Below, in pieces: positions 26,701 to 34,269 of a stretch of 64,000 bases of DNA. A program made the position numbers and the translations under genes. The notes under the pieces were generated by a model that was not told the origin of the DNA, searched no databases, and worked only from the letters and a program-made list of their open reading frames with translations. This DNA comes from Algoriphagus halophilus (GTDB taxonomy: Bacteria; Bacteroidota; Bacteroidia; Cytophagales; Cyclobacteriaceae), in assembly GCF_900129785.1 (NCBI RefSeq), contig NZ_FSRC01000001.1:372001-436000 (forward strand). The letters run 5' to 3'. Position 1 is the first letter of the stretch. Every line of letters begins with the position of its first letter.

Positions 26701-28751
26701 CTTTGATTCCAAATGGAGCAAAAGGTTGGACCCAACGGACCAATGACCAATTGGAAGAAAATCAGTTGACAAACCTAGCGTTGAATAGCCAAAGAACAGA
26801 ATGGAAGTATTTGGATAAAAACCTCGGATTTGAAGTGTTTACGGTGGGAGCAGGTGTGGATACTTTGAGCTACAAAAACACCCAGTTCTACCTTGATCAG
26901 GTTCCTCAAATCATAGACAATGTCAATAATGCCAATAGCCGACTCTGTCCCAATGGATCTTTGGGGATGGTTGCTTTCGATCAAACATCACTGACTCCTT
27001 ATTTATCTATTCCAGTTCCGGGCTTTGATATTTTGGATCCTAGAGCCTGCGGTCGAGTACCTCAGGTGATCCAGAGTGTTCAAAATTCTTGGATCACGAC
27101 TCCAGGTCAGACGTTTTTAGAGCAATATGTGAATGGGGTAAAAGAAGGGGATTATGTGGTCATTTTCTCTGTGGGCAATGTGACGTTCGATGCCTGGCCA
27201 GATGAAGCCTATGCTTTATTAAAAGAATTTGGAGCTAACGAAGCTACACTCAGAAACCTGAATACAGGAGATCCTTATATCCTTTATGGCCAAAAAGGGA
27301 TGGCCCCGGGTGAGGCAATAGAAATTGTTGGAGATACCAATCAGGAGTTCCCTCCTAACCAACAAACCCTTTCATTTGATACGGAACTCGAAGGGTATAT
27401 TACTTCAGGGGTAATTCTGACCCCTAGAGTGGGGCCAGCTAGCAATTGGGAGCGGTTTTTCCAACATGTCAATGCCAGAAATTGGATCAATGAAGAGGAT
27501 AATACCTATTTTGATATCATAGGGGTCAAGGCAGATGGACAGGAAGAAGTGATCTTAGCGCAAGTGTTGGATCAGGAAATGGATCTTAGCTTTATCAACT
27601 CCACTACCTATCCCTATTTGAGATTACGGTATGCGATGGATGATCCTGAATCTACTGCTCCGGCTCAATTGGACAGATGGCAAGTGAATTATTCGGGAGT
27701 TCCTGAAGGCGCTTTGTTTGTGAAAAATTCCAGAGATCAACTGTCTTTGAAAGAAGGAGAACAGGCAACAGTGGATTTGATTTTCAAAAATGTATCAAAA
27801 TACAACTTCCTGGATTCGATTCAGGTGGATTGGAAATGGACTAACCTGAATTCTAAAAAGGTGGAGAATTTCACTAAAAAGTTCCCAGCATTAAAAGCTG
27901 GAGAATCCATGGAGTTTAGTATTGAGTTTAATTCCATTGGAAAGGCTGGTGAAAATGAGTTAGAGGTTTTTGCAAACCCCAGAATTCAACAAGAACAGAC
28001 ATTTAGAAACAACCAAATAGACTTTGAAAGCTATATTTTGGTGGAGGCTGATGAAACCAGTTCTTTATTGGATGTGAACTTCGATGGGATTTATATCATG
28101 GATGGAGACATTGTTTCTCCTACTGTGATGGTGACTGCACAGCTGGTGAATGACCAGACCTTATTGTATAAGCAAGATACGGTGGGGATGGATATTTTCT
28201 TGAAGCAGAACTGTGAAGGTTGTGAATTTTCGAGGGTCAACTTTTCAAACCCCAACCTCACTTGGACTCCAGCTTCTGAGGATTCCCGATTTAAAGTTTC
28301 CTTCCTTCCAGGACCTCTGGAAGATGGGTTATATACCTTAAAAATTCAAAATGAAGATTCTCCTCAGCCCTATGAAATTACTTTTGAAGTGATCAATGAG
28401 TCTCAGATTACGAATTTTTACCCATATCCAAATCCGTTCAGCACCAGTGTCAGGTTTGTATTTACAGTAACTGGATCTGAGGTGCCTGATGAGATCAAAA
28501 TTCAGATTATGACTGTGACGGGAAAAGTGGTAAGGGAAATTTTACAAAATGAATTGGGGCCAATTCGTATCGGGAATAACTTGACTGAATATGCCTGGGA
28601 TGGAAAAGATGAATTTGGAGATCAATTGGCCAATGGGGTGTACATTTATCGGGTATTGGTTCGAAAGAATGGCCAGTTCATGGAGCATCGACCCACTGCA
28701 GGGGACAAAGCCTTTAAGAAAGGTTATGGGAAGATGTATTTATTGCGTTGA
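23727..28751 (+). CDS. PorU-type C25 cysteine peptidase/sortase with type IX sorting domain
   Basis: A very large (1674 aa) cell-surface protease of the gingipain (C25) family, resembling the long PorU2-type sortases. I start at the ATG at 23727, overlapping the PorV-like stop as ATGA; a signal peptide follows (ending LSNLIQAQ). The peptidase domain has the catalytic pair: His636 in TFFGHGAPT and Cys670 in LFNGCDYGS. Adhesin-like domains fill the middle (CARDB-like stretches around FVIRNIGLVNTDSV and FKNVSKYNFLDS). The C-terminus is a type IX sorting domain (FYPYPNPFSTSVRF; WDGKDEFGDQLANGVYIYRV). Core PorU lacks such length, so a second sortase or a sorted surface peptidase are both possible. 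Confidence 0.85.
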   Translation: MKKLKTCFLFLGLLFLSNLIQAQQSNWYTYNQTYYKILTAKDGIYRITPEVLAANGVNVNAVDPRTIRLYHRGKEVAVSLVGQEDGRFDSEDYLDFYGLRNDGTLDSLLYTKFDRLPNPYFNTHSDSTAFFLTITPGEFGLRMAERPAPENNLAQLTSFGTEKLMAYGEQYSLGVGYAFDFRLSIYDQGQGWMSSIITKGNTRSFTLTDLGNPSNSGPATLEIGLVGRSLHNHSTRISVGPTAASQRLVQTENFYGYEYPQLTLPLTMGDFNADGSIVISVQSSGTEAADNVSVAYTKVIFQERVVQGDFSSKLFLVPPGNQQISISQLNSNYEAFEISDYRRPEKVILSNTSNQLRFRASVSSDSSKIWLQNEETILPVSKLEPVQFKNYLTQEADYILVGHHILEQAANQYENPLQAYAAHRASPMGGGFKTMTVFIEDLYNQFAYGEESPTALFEFLKAYYPVHKPSHLLLAGRSLTMYSTARQGGVNYFYRNNPSAFTFQNLIPPGGYPISDNNYVVGLDPSNLDAPAMAVGRIPAKNSQHLADYLDKAIEKDALGVTAPWQKELIHLSGGVSEFELNRYFNYLNGYKTIAEGLYLGGNVTTYRKRSNSTIELIDITGDLNEGRSLVTFFGHGAPTVIDIEIGFASDPTLNYQNKGKYPVMLFNGCDYGSAFGTTYTQGEDWIITPEKGASNIMANTSVGVDVILNRYSNAFYSKAFADSSSIYKTVGEVKQLAEVDFVENFGLVPLSYSHMEQMVLLGDPGTRMFPADKADYSLDATEVFFESFDESPLNALSDSIKLTFVIRNIGLVNTDSVAFRIKRKLPDGTEVAFDPKEIPYISRKDTLEFSIPNIGLNAAGDNTFTLEVNPSKSIPEMTFANNSISITEFIPLSGTLNLFPLDFGIVSEANVNLIAQIPGNPKKDRTIILQLDSAANFNSSYRKEIRITTSGIADWPVTLLSNQDSVTYYWRTKFQEPQLGETDSWTASSFSLIPNGAKGWTQRTNDQLEENQLTNLALNSQRTEWKYLDKNLGFEVFTVGAGVDTLSYKNTQFYLDQVPQIIDNVNNANSRLCPNGSLGMVAFDQTSLTPYLSIPVPGFDILDPRACGRVPQVIQSVQNSWITTPGQTFLEQYVNGVKEGDYVVIFSVGNVTFDAWPDEAYALLKEFGANEATLRNLNTGDPYILYGQKGMAPGEAIEIVGDTNQEFPPNQQTLSFDTELEGYITSGVILTPRVGPASNWERFFQHVNARNWINEEDNTYFDIIGVKADGQEEVILAQVLDQEMDLSFINSTTYPYLRLRYAMDDPESTAPAQLDRWQVNYSGVPEGALFVKNSRDQLSLKEGEQATVDLIFKNVSKYNFLDSIQVDWKWTNLNSKKVENFTKKFPALKAGESMEFSIEFNSIGKAGENELEVFANPRIQQEQTFRNNQIDFESYILVEADETSSLLDVNFDGIYIMDGDIVSPTVMVTAQLVNDQTLLYKQDTVGMDIFLKQNCEGCEFSRVNFSNPNLTWTPASEDSRFKVSFLPGPLEDGLYTLKIQNEDSPQPYEITFEVINESQITNFYPYPNPFSTSVRFVFTVTGSEVPDEIKIQIMTVTGKVVREILQNELGPIRIGNNLTEYAWDGKDEFGDQLANGVYIYRVLVRKNGQFMEHRPTAGDKAFKKGYGKMYLLR

Positions 28752-28871
28752 TTAAGTGGCCGCCATTAGTGGAAGGTTTTCAATAGATCGAGATTTTTCT
28801 GAAATGGGGAGTTGACTCCTCATCAATTGAAAATTAGGCTTTAAATCGAACTGCTGATCACTGAATACTGT

Positions 28872-29567
28872 TCACTTCTTCCTCTTTCTCACATATCCAT
28901 AAATACCTATTCCTCCAATAATCAACAATGCTAAGCCAATTCCCCATTGTAGAGGAGAATTCATGGATTGTTTAGCAGCCAGATAGGAACTAGCCAATAC
29001 TCCGGCAGTAAAAGCGATCACAGTTCGGGTAAGCATACCAGGAATTCCAAAAATCAGCACTTTTGCCAGACTCACATTCATTGAAGCGAAGAGGAAATTG
29101 GAAATAGAAAAGGGGACTACAGGGCTGATACGAACAAAAAACACCAAGGAACCTTCTTTTTCTTTTCGGGCTTCTACTTCCGCATGAAACTTCGGGTTTT
29201 TCTTAAAGACTTGCTCGGTGAGTTCCATATTGATGAATTTCCCAATACCATAACCTATTACAGAAGCGAGGGAGTATCCTAAAATTAAAAAAGGCAATGA
29301 GACCCAGCCGAAATAAAATCCGGAAGCCAGTGCGATCAATGTGGTGGGTAGTAAAGCTAAGCCCATGATCATTGCTCCGATCAACGTGTATATTATGTAA
29401 TCAACTCCAGAGCTTAGACTGTATTGTTCAAGGAAATCATAATTCACTGCAAAAACAGCACTACCAATGAAGGGCATTGTAGTCACCCAAAGCCAGGCAA
29501 GGATCCCTGTGGGATGATCTCCCAAGTAGGAGGAAATAGTTTTGAAAATACTACCCTTTTTTGTCAT
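28872..29567 (-). CDS. TVP38/TMEM64 (VTT/DedA-like) membrane protein
   Basis: A 231-aa integral membrane protein of the VTT/SNARE-associated Golgi family. The conserved core is visible: LLPTTLIALASGFYFGWVSL, then LGYSLASVIGYGIGKF, and FVRISPVVPFSISNFLFAS with the family's proline- and arginine-containing re-entrant loop. The C-terminal helix GIGLALLIIGGIGIYGYVRK ends in lysines. I start at 29567 (MTKKGSIFK); a longer frame to 29645 adds a hydrophobic then basic stretch that cannot be excluded. Some relatives scramble or transport lipids; the role here is unknown. Confidence 0.8.
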   Translation of the reverse strand: MTKKGSIFKTISSYLGDHPTGILAWLWVTTMPFIGSAVFAVNYDFLEQYSLSSGVDYIIYTLIGAMIMGLALLPTTLIALASGFYFGWVSLPFLILGYSLASVIGYGIGKFINMELTEQVFKKNPKFHAEVEARKEKEGSLVFFVRISPVVPFSISNFLFASMNVSLAKVLIFGIPGMLTRTVIAFTAGVLASSYLAAKQSMNSPLQWGIGLALLIIGGIGIYGYVRKRKK

Positions 29568-29696
29568 CTTTGATTGGCCTTCAGGAAAATGTTTCTTCCA
29601 AGAGCCTACAAGTTTAGTGAGCAAAAGCCAAAAACACCCTACCAATTAAAAAGATTTCCCTAAAAGCTAATTGATAAGAATTAAACCCATAAGCAT

Positions 29697-30842
29697 ATGA
29701 AATTTGGAACCAAAGCAATCCACGCAGGAGTAGCGCCAGATCCAAGTACCGGAGCGATCATGACTCCAATTTATCAGACATCCACCTATGTGCAGCGATC
29801 TCCAGGAGATCATCAGGGCTATGAATATTCACGAACCCATAATCCTACCCGAACTGCCCTACAGGATAATCTAGCTGCCTTAGAGAATGGAAAACATGGG
29901 ATTTGTTTCTCCTCTGGATTGGGAGCGATCGATGCGGTGGTGAAATTGTTCAATCCCGGAGACGAGATCATTTCTACCAATGATCTGTATGGAGGGACCT
30001 ATCGCTTATTCACCAAAGTCTTTGAGCGGTATGGAATCAAATTCCATTTTGTTCCCATGGGCGATCCAAAATCCATCGCTACTTATATCAATGAAAACAC
30101 GAAGATGATCTGGGTGGAAACTCCGACCAATCCTATGATGAATATTATTGATGTGGCAGGGGTAGCCAAAGTTGCCAAGGAACATGGAGTTTTACTAGCA
30201 GTTGACAATACCTTTGCTTCTCCCTACTTACAAAATCCCTTGGATCAGGGAGCAGATATTGTGATGCATTCCGTGACCAAATACCTGGGAGGACATTCTG
30301 ACGTAGTTATGGGCGCTTTGGTGTTGAATGACGATGAACTTGCATCCAAGTTGGTGTTTATCCAAAATGCCTGTGGGGCGACACCAGGTCCTCAGGATTG
30401 TTTCTTAGTGCTTAGAGGCATTAAAACCTTACATCTAAGGATGGAGAGACATAGTCAAAATGGAAAGACCATTGCTGCCTATTTAAAAAACCATCCTAAA
30501 GTGGAAAAAGTCTACTGGCCTGGATTCGAAGATCATCCAAATCATGAAATTGCAAAAAAGCAAATGCGTGATTTTGGAGGCATGATTTCCTTTACTTTGA
30601 AGGGAAATAAGCAAGAAGATGCGATAACCGTCATGGAGAACTTCCATTTGTTCGCTTTGGCAGAATCTTTAGGTGGAGTGGAGTCTCTATGTGGTCATCC
30701 TGCTTCCATGACTCATGCAAGTATCCCTAAAGAAGAGCGGGAAAAAGTAGGATTGGTGGACTCCTTAATCCGATTGAGTGTGGGAGTGGAGGATGCAGAG
30801 GATCTCAAGCAAGATTTGGCAAATGCCCTTTCGAAAATCTGA
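29697..30842 (+). CDS. Cystathionine gamma-synthase-type PLP enzyme
   Basis: A pyridoxal-phosphate enzyme of the Cys/Met metabolism family (381 aa). The PLP lysine is Lys195 in HSVTKYLGGHSDVV; the phosphate-binding region is FSSGLGAIDAVV, and the cofactor aspartate is in AVDNTFASPY. The N-terminus (GTKAIHAGVAPDPSTGAIMT) and EYSRTHNPTRTALQ tyrosine/arginine block are typical. Cystathionine gamma-synthase and gamma-lyase are hard to separate by eye; the C-terminal LAESLGGVESLCGHPASMTH is shared. The enzyme acts in the cytoplasm in transsulfuration. A strong terminator follows. Confidence 0.88.
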   Translation: MKFGTKAIHAGVAPDPSTGAIMTPIYQTSTYVQRSPGDHQGYEYSRTHNPTRTALQDNLAALENGKHGICFSSGLGAIDAVVKLFNPGDEIISTNDLYGGTYRLFTKVFERYGIKFHFVPMGDPKSIATYINENTKMIWVETPTNPMMNIIDVAGVAKVAKEHGVLLAVDNTFASPYLQNPLDQGADIVMHSVTKYLGGHSDVVMGALVLNDDELASKLVFIQNACGATPGPQDCFLVLRGIKTLHLRMERHSQNGKTIAAYLKNHPKVEKVYWPGFEDHPNHEIAKKQMRDFGGMISFTLKGNKQEDAITVMENFHLFALAESLGGVESLCGHPASMTHASIPKEEREKVGLVDSLIRLSVGVEDAEDLKQDLANALSKI

Positions 30843-30864
30843 TTTTAGAACATTCATTTATATT

Positions 30865-30894
30865 AAAAAACCAGCTGATGAGGCTGGTTTTTTT
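30865..30894 (+). terminator. Terminator after cystathionine gamma-synthase gene
   Basis: An 11-bp stem (AAAAAACCAGC with GCTGGTTTTTT, 7-base loop) followed by T. It also separates the gene from the convergent small gene ending at 30903. Confidence 0.9.
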
Positions 30895-30902
30895 GAAATG
30901 TA

Positions 30903-31394
30903 TTAAGCAATATTATTTGTTTTAATTGATAAACATTTCTTAGTAGTTAGGTTAATACGGATGTTAAAAACGCAATTTCCTCCATCTAAATAATAGATTA
31001 TCTGTGTCTTCCAGTTTGGTTCAGCATGATTGCAAAATCCGTTAATCCAAACTTCTTTTTGCCCTTCATCATTTAAATAAGGAACATATTGAACCATGTA
31101 ATTTTTTAATTCTTTAATCTGGTACAATTCTATGAATTGCTCAGATCTGCCATAATTTTTCGAACTTTCACTAAGTTTGTCATTATAGTTATCAATTGAT
31201 TGTTTCAGCAATTTTTCCAATAAATTGATTTCTTTTTTTGTCAGATTCACCGTCTTTGCGGACTTTTCTACTATGTTTTTTGAGGAGATTAATTCATCTA
31301 TTCTTTTTTGATCTGATAAAATCACATAATCTGACTGCCCAAAACAGAAGGCAAAATTAAAAAATCCAATAATTAGGAATATGCTTTTTCTCAT
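30903..31394 (-). CDS. Small secreted protein, function unknown
   Basis: A 163-aa exported protein (signal peptide MRKSIFLIIGFFNFAFCFGQ). The mature part is helical at first (VNLTKKEINLLEKLLKQSID) and ends with a strand-rich segment (NWKTQIIYYLDGGNCVFNIR; NLTTKKCLSIKTN). It resembles short uncharacterised proteins found repeatedly in Bacteroidota genomes; I know no function. The base composition is more AT-rich than that of the flanking conserved genes, as in the next three genes, and the group looks like accessory DNA. Confidence 0.6.
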   Translation of the reverse strand: MRKSIFLIIGFFNFAFCFGQSDYVILSDQKRIDELISSKNIVEKSAKTVNLTKKEINLLEKLLKQSIDNYNDKLSESSKNYGRSEQFIELYQIKELKNYMVQYVPYLNDEGQKEVWINGFCNHAEPNWKTQIIYYLDGGNCVFNIRINLTTKKCLSIKTNNIA

Positions 31395-31466
31395 TATTAA
31401 CTATTTGATCTTTCTTCTGATTCCATATTATTGATTCATATAATTGTCTAATACTGTTCAGATTAA

Positions 31467-32366
31467 TTAAGTATTTTGGATTAAAAAGCAGGCAACCTTA
31501 CTTTCTGGTTCAAAAAAAACAAAAAGATCACCATCTGCTGCAAAATTCAATTTTTCTAAATAACGTTGAAGGCCATCATTTGAAGGGACTACATTACTAC
31601 GCTCAGTTTGAATACCAGTAGTGCTTCTCAGTTGCATAACAAACTTCATAGTTTTTTTGGATTTGGGACATGATGGGATGTCAGGGAATTGAATCCAGCT
31701 TGGAACTCCAGTATGCCCCATTACTGATTCCTCCATATCATCTCCAATGTAATTGGATTTTCGGCCTCTGAAATATTTTTTCTGAAATACAATTTCAGAA
31801 TCGGATTTTAAATTCCCGAATGGGCTTTCTGTCTTCTTAAGTTCCTCTAAATCCAGAACCCTTGGGTTCATTGGATCTGTGTAATCCAAAAAAATCTTAT
31901 CCAGCTCCAAAAATAATGGAGCTGTTAAATGGAGATCAAAAGGAAGCCATAGGAAAGGCTCATCTGACTTGGAAACTTTTCCTATATATTGAAAAGGAGC
32001 TATAAAATCGAATTTTGGGATATTAAATTCTTTTGGTGTTTCCCCTCCTAAATAACTTTTGCCATCGCTTGATTCTTCGAGATTAAATATGGAATGTACC
32101 GGTGCATCAAAAAAAGGCTGGCCAAGTTCTTCCTCTGTGAGTTCTCTTGATTGTTTATCACCTTCTTCCATATCAAATGCCCTAACTAATTTTCCATCCT
32201 CAAATTCCAATTCAATGGCTGAAAAAATGGAATAAGCAGTTTTTTTATCAATGCCTTGTGTTTCTATGAACTTTTGATTTCGTTCATCATTGTTAAACTC
32301 TACTTCCCATCCAGCGAAATAAACATGTTTAATATTTTTTTTAACGAAAGTATTAAATATCCCCAT
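31467..32366 (-). CDS. DUF1963 (YwqG)-like protein
   Basis: A roughly 299-aa soluble protein. I start at the ATG at 32366 (MGIFNTFVKKN); the frame is open to 32438 but that part lacks family character. The C-terminal half has the DUF1963 pattern: MGHTGVPSWIQFPDIPSCPK, then MKFVMQLRS, and GDLFVFFEPESKVACFLIQ near the end. The N-terminal half is unlike anything I recognise. DUF1963 proteins have no settled function. It lies two genes downstream of a candidate toxin or cargo protein on the same strand, so an immunity role deserves testing, but nothing in its sequence shows it. Confidence 0.55.
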   Translation of the reverse strand: MGIFNTFVKKNIKHVYFAGWEVEFNNDERNQKFIETQGIDKKTAYSIFSAIELEFEDGKLVRAFDMEEGDKQSRELTEEELGQPFFDAPVHSIFNLEESSDGKSYLGGETPKEFNIPKFDFIAPFQYIGKVSKSDEPFLWLPFDLHLTAPLFLELDKIFLDYTDPMNPRVLDLEELKKTESPFGNLKSDSEIVFQKKYFRGRKSNYIGDDMEESVMGHTGVPSWIQFPDIPSCPKSKKTMKFVMQLRSTTGIQTERSNVVPSNDGLQRYLEKLNFAADGDLFVFFEPESKVACFLIQNT

Positions 32367-32463
32367 TTGAATTAAAAGGGTGAAATTGTTAGTGATTTTT
32401 TTATCAGGATTGAGAAATATAGGAAATTGTATTAACAAAATAGTTGACGAAGTGTGATAATTC

Positions 32464-33000
32464 TTATTGGTACCGGATCGGTAGCATGTTTAACTTGAGT
32501 AGGATTAGAAGGGTGATCATTAAAAATGTTCCTATACTAGCAATCCTATTAACGATTTGCTGAGTTTTTACAGTATCCTTTAAAACCTGATGGAATATTT
32601 GATATAAAAGGTATCCAATCCATCCTCCCATGGTATTGGTGATTAGATCGGTAACGTCAAAAGTTCCGATTTTTAAAATGATCTGCAGGCTTTCAAAGAG
32701 GAGGCTAAGTAGGAAAAAGGAAAATAGTTGCTTTGAAAAACTCCATGATTTCATCAATGTGGCTGTATAGGTGCCAAGGGGAATAAATATCACCACATTT
32801 AACAGGACTTCCATTTTGCTCAAATAGAGCGTTATAAAAGGAATGAGGTTCACACTCCTCTTTTCCATATAAGAAAACTGCACTCCAAGTTTCAATAATA
32901 TGATCCAAACCAATACTAGCAGATAGATTGCCAATAATGCTTTGGTCCATTGATTTGCTTTTCGAATTTTTGGATCATTCGGAATAGAGTGTGAATTCAT
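32464..33000 (-). CDS. VanZ-like membrane protein
   Basis: A 178-aa membrane protein with about five membrane segments. The VanZ-like pattern is visible: the first segment LLAIYLLVLVWIILLKLGV is followed by a loop ending RSVNLIPF, then NVVIFIPLGTYTATL, FFLLSLLFESLQIILKIG, the DVTDLITNTMGGWIGYLL motif, and a last hydrophobic helix. VanZ in glycopeptide resistance affects teicoplanin only; most homologues have no known role. It lies between the candidate cargo protein and the DUF1963-like gene in one minus-strand group, separated by about 100 bases each way. Confidence 0.82.
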   Translation of the reverse strand: MNSHSIPNDPKIRKANQWTKALLAIYLLVLVWIILLKLGVQFSYMEKRSVNLIPFITLYLSKMEVLLNVVIFIPLGTYTATLMKSWSFSKQLFSFFLLSLLFESLQIILKIGTFDVTDLITNTMGGWIGYLLYQIFHQVLKDTVKTQQIVNRIASIGTFLMITLLILLKLNMLPIRYQ

Positions 33001-33097
33001 TTGGACGTTATTTCTATCAATAGATCTATTGTTATAGACGTCTTGCCTGCTTGAAGGGTGATTAGGGTTTATTTAAAAAAAAGAATGTTAGTTTCTT

Positions 33098-34087
33098 TCA
33101 ACTTTCACTGTCCGAATCTGAATCATGTTCATTTTCTAAATCATCTCCATAAATAAAACGAGGAGGGATAATTTGATCATATCCCTCATTTGGATTGTTC
33201 ACTCTTATCTGATGTTCGTCATCTTTTGTTACGTACGATTGAAATTTCCTATTGAAACGTATTTCAGGTTTTGATAATAACTGATTGCTAGTTGAGATCT
33301 CTAAATGTTGAGCATCTAATTTCCCTTTTTCTTTTGCCCTGGCAATTTTTCTAGTTTTTACAAAAAGTCTTTTGGCATTATTCCCTCCATATGCTTGTCC
33401 ACCATTTTGTGGATTTGGTCCCGTAAAAGAAATAATATTACTAGTTCCTTTATTTAAACTATCTTGATCAAGTTGGTCTAAATTGGAGATAGATGTATTC
33501 CCTGCTGGGGCTAGGCCTTCATTAGTTAGATGTGCTTTCCCTTGCCCACTTCTATTTGTTTTTGAAGGGAAATTTCTATCGGTCCTACTTACCTCTAAAG
33601 GGATACTTTTTAATTTTTCCTCCCTTATCCTCAACGCTTCGATTCTCAATTCCTCCCGCTCCATTTCTTCTTTTTTCCGGAGTGCTTCTTTTTTTAACTT
33701 TTCTGCAGCTTCTTTGTTAATTCCTGATGGATTTAGTTCGTATTCTTCCTTGGAAATCCATTTTTCCTTTTTCTTCTTTTTGTAGTCATCAGGAACTTCA
33801 TAATTCTTACCACTTCTTTTAATATATCTCATTAATTGTATTGTCAAATTAGAAGCGGGCCTCCTATCGAGTAATTCTTGGTACTCTTTAGTTTGACTTA
33901 TTGCAGGGCTATTATTTCCATATTCTTGGATTTTTTTTTGAATTGAAGATTCAGTCCTATTATCAACCATTTGAAAAACCGAATTGCTTTTACTTCTACC
34001 GTTCTCTCGTTGAGTAATTTGTGGAGTTTTGTTCTCTTGGGATTTATCGAAGAATCTATTCAATGGTTTTAGGATCAAGTGAATCAA
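33098..34087 (-). CDS. Candidate injection-system cargo/toxin with N-terminal DNR motif
   Basis: A 329-aa hydrophilic protein with no signal peptide. Residues 39-85 (QMVDNRTESSIQKKIQEYGN, NSP, later LLDRRPASNLTIQLM) match in style the VDNRPEA-IAQxKLQE-NSP leader seen in proteins associated with extracellular contractile injection systems in Bacteroidota. A basic coiled coil follows (about 100-165). The C-terminal part has GTSNIISFT (214-222), an AKRLF helix, DDEHQIRV (289-296) and IIPPRFI (306-312), a layout like ADP-ribosyltransferase toxins, then an Asp/Ser tail. Family assignment is inference. Four genes in this stretch are AT-rich and accessory-looking. No injection-system structural genes are in the window. 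Confidence 0.5.
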   Translation of the reverse strand: MIHLILKPLNRFFDKSQENKTPQITQRENGRSKSNSVFQMVDNRTESSIQKKIQEYGNNSPAISQTKEYQELLDRRPASNLTIQLMRYIKRSGKNYEVPDDYKKKKKEKWISKEEYELNPSGINKEAAEKLKKEALRKKEEMEREELRIEALRIREEKLKSIPLEVSRTDRNFPSKTNRSGQGKAHLTNEGLAPAGNTSISNLDQLDQDSLNKGTSNIISFTGPNPQNGGQAYGGNNAKRLFVKTRKIARAKEKGKLDAQHLEISTSNQLLSKPEIRFNRKFQSYVTKDDEHQIRVNNPNEGYDQIIPPRFIYGDDLENEHDSDSDSES

Positions 34088-34269
34088 TAAAAAATATATC
34101 CGAATTAGAGGAAGGCCATCCTTTCAAAAAATATTGACCTTATCCCCAAAGATTCAGTTAATTTAAGGAATCACTAAATAAATTCCAATCAGGTATTGGG
34201 AACTCGATGCGATATGGTTAAACACACTATCAAATTGAATTCAAATTGGTTTTGATAAGACTAACCTTT

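Noticed and set aside
28807..28823. GGGGAGT-TG-ACTCCTC as a terminator after the C25 protein gene
   Set aside because: The 2-base loop is too tight for a hairpin and no T-tract follows.
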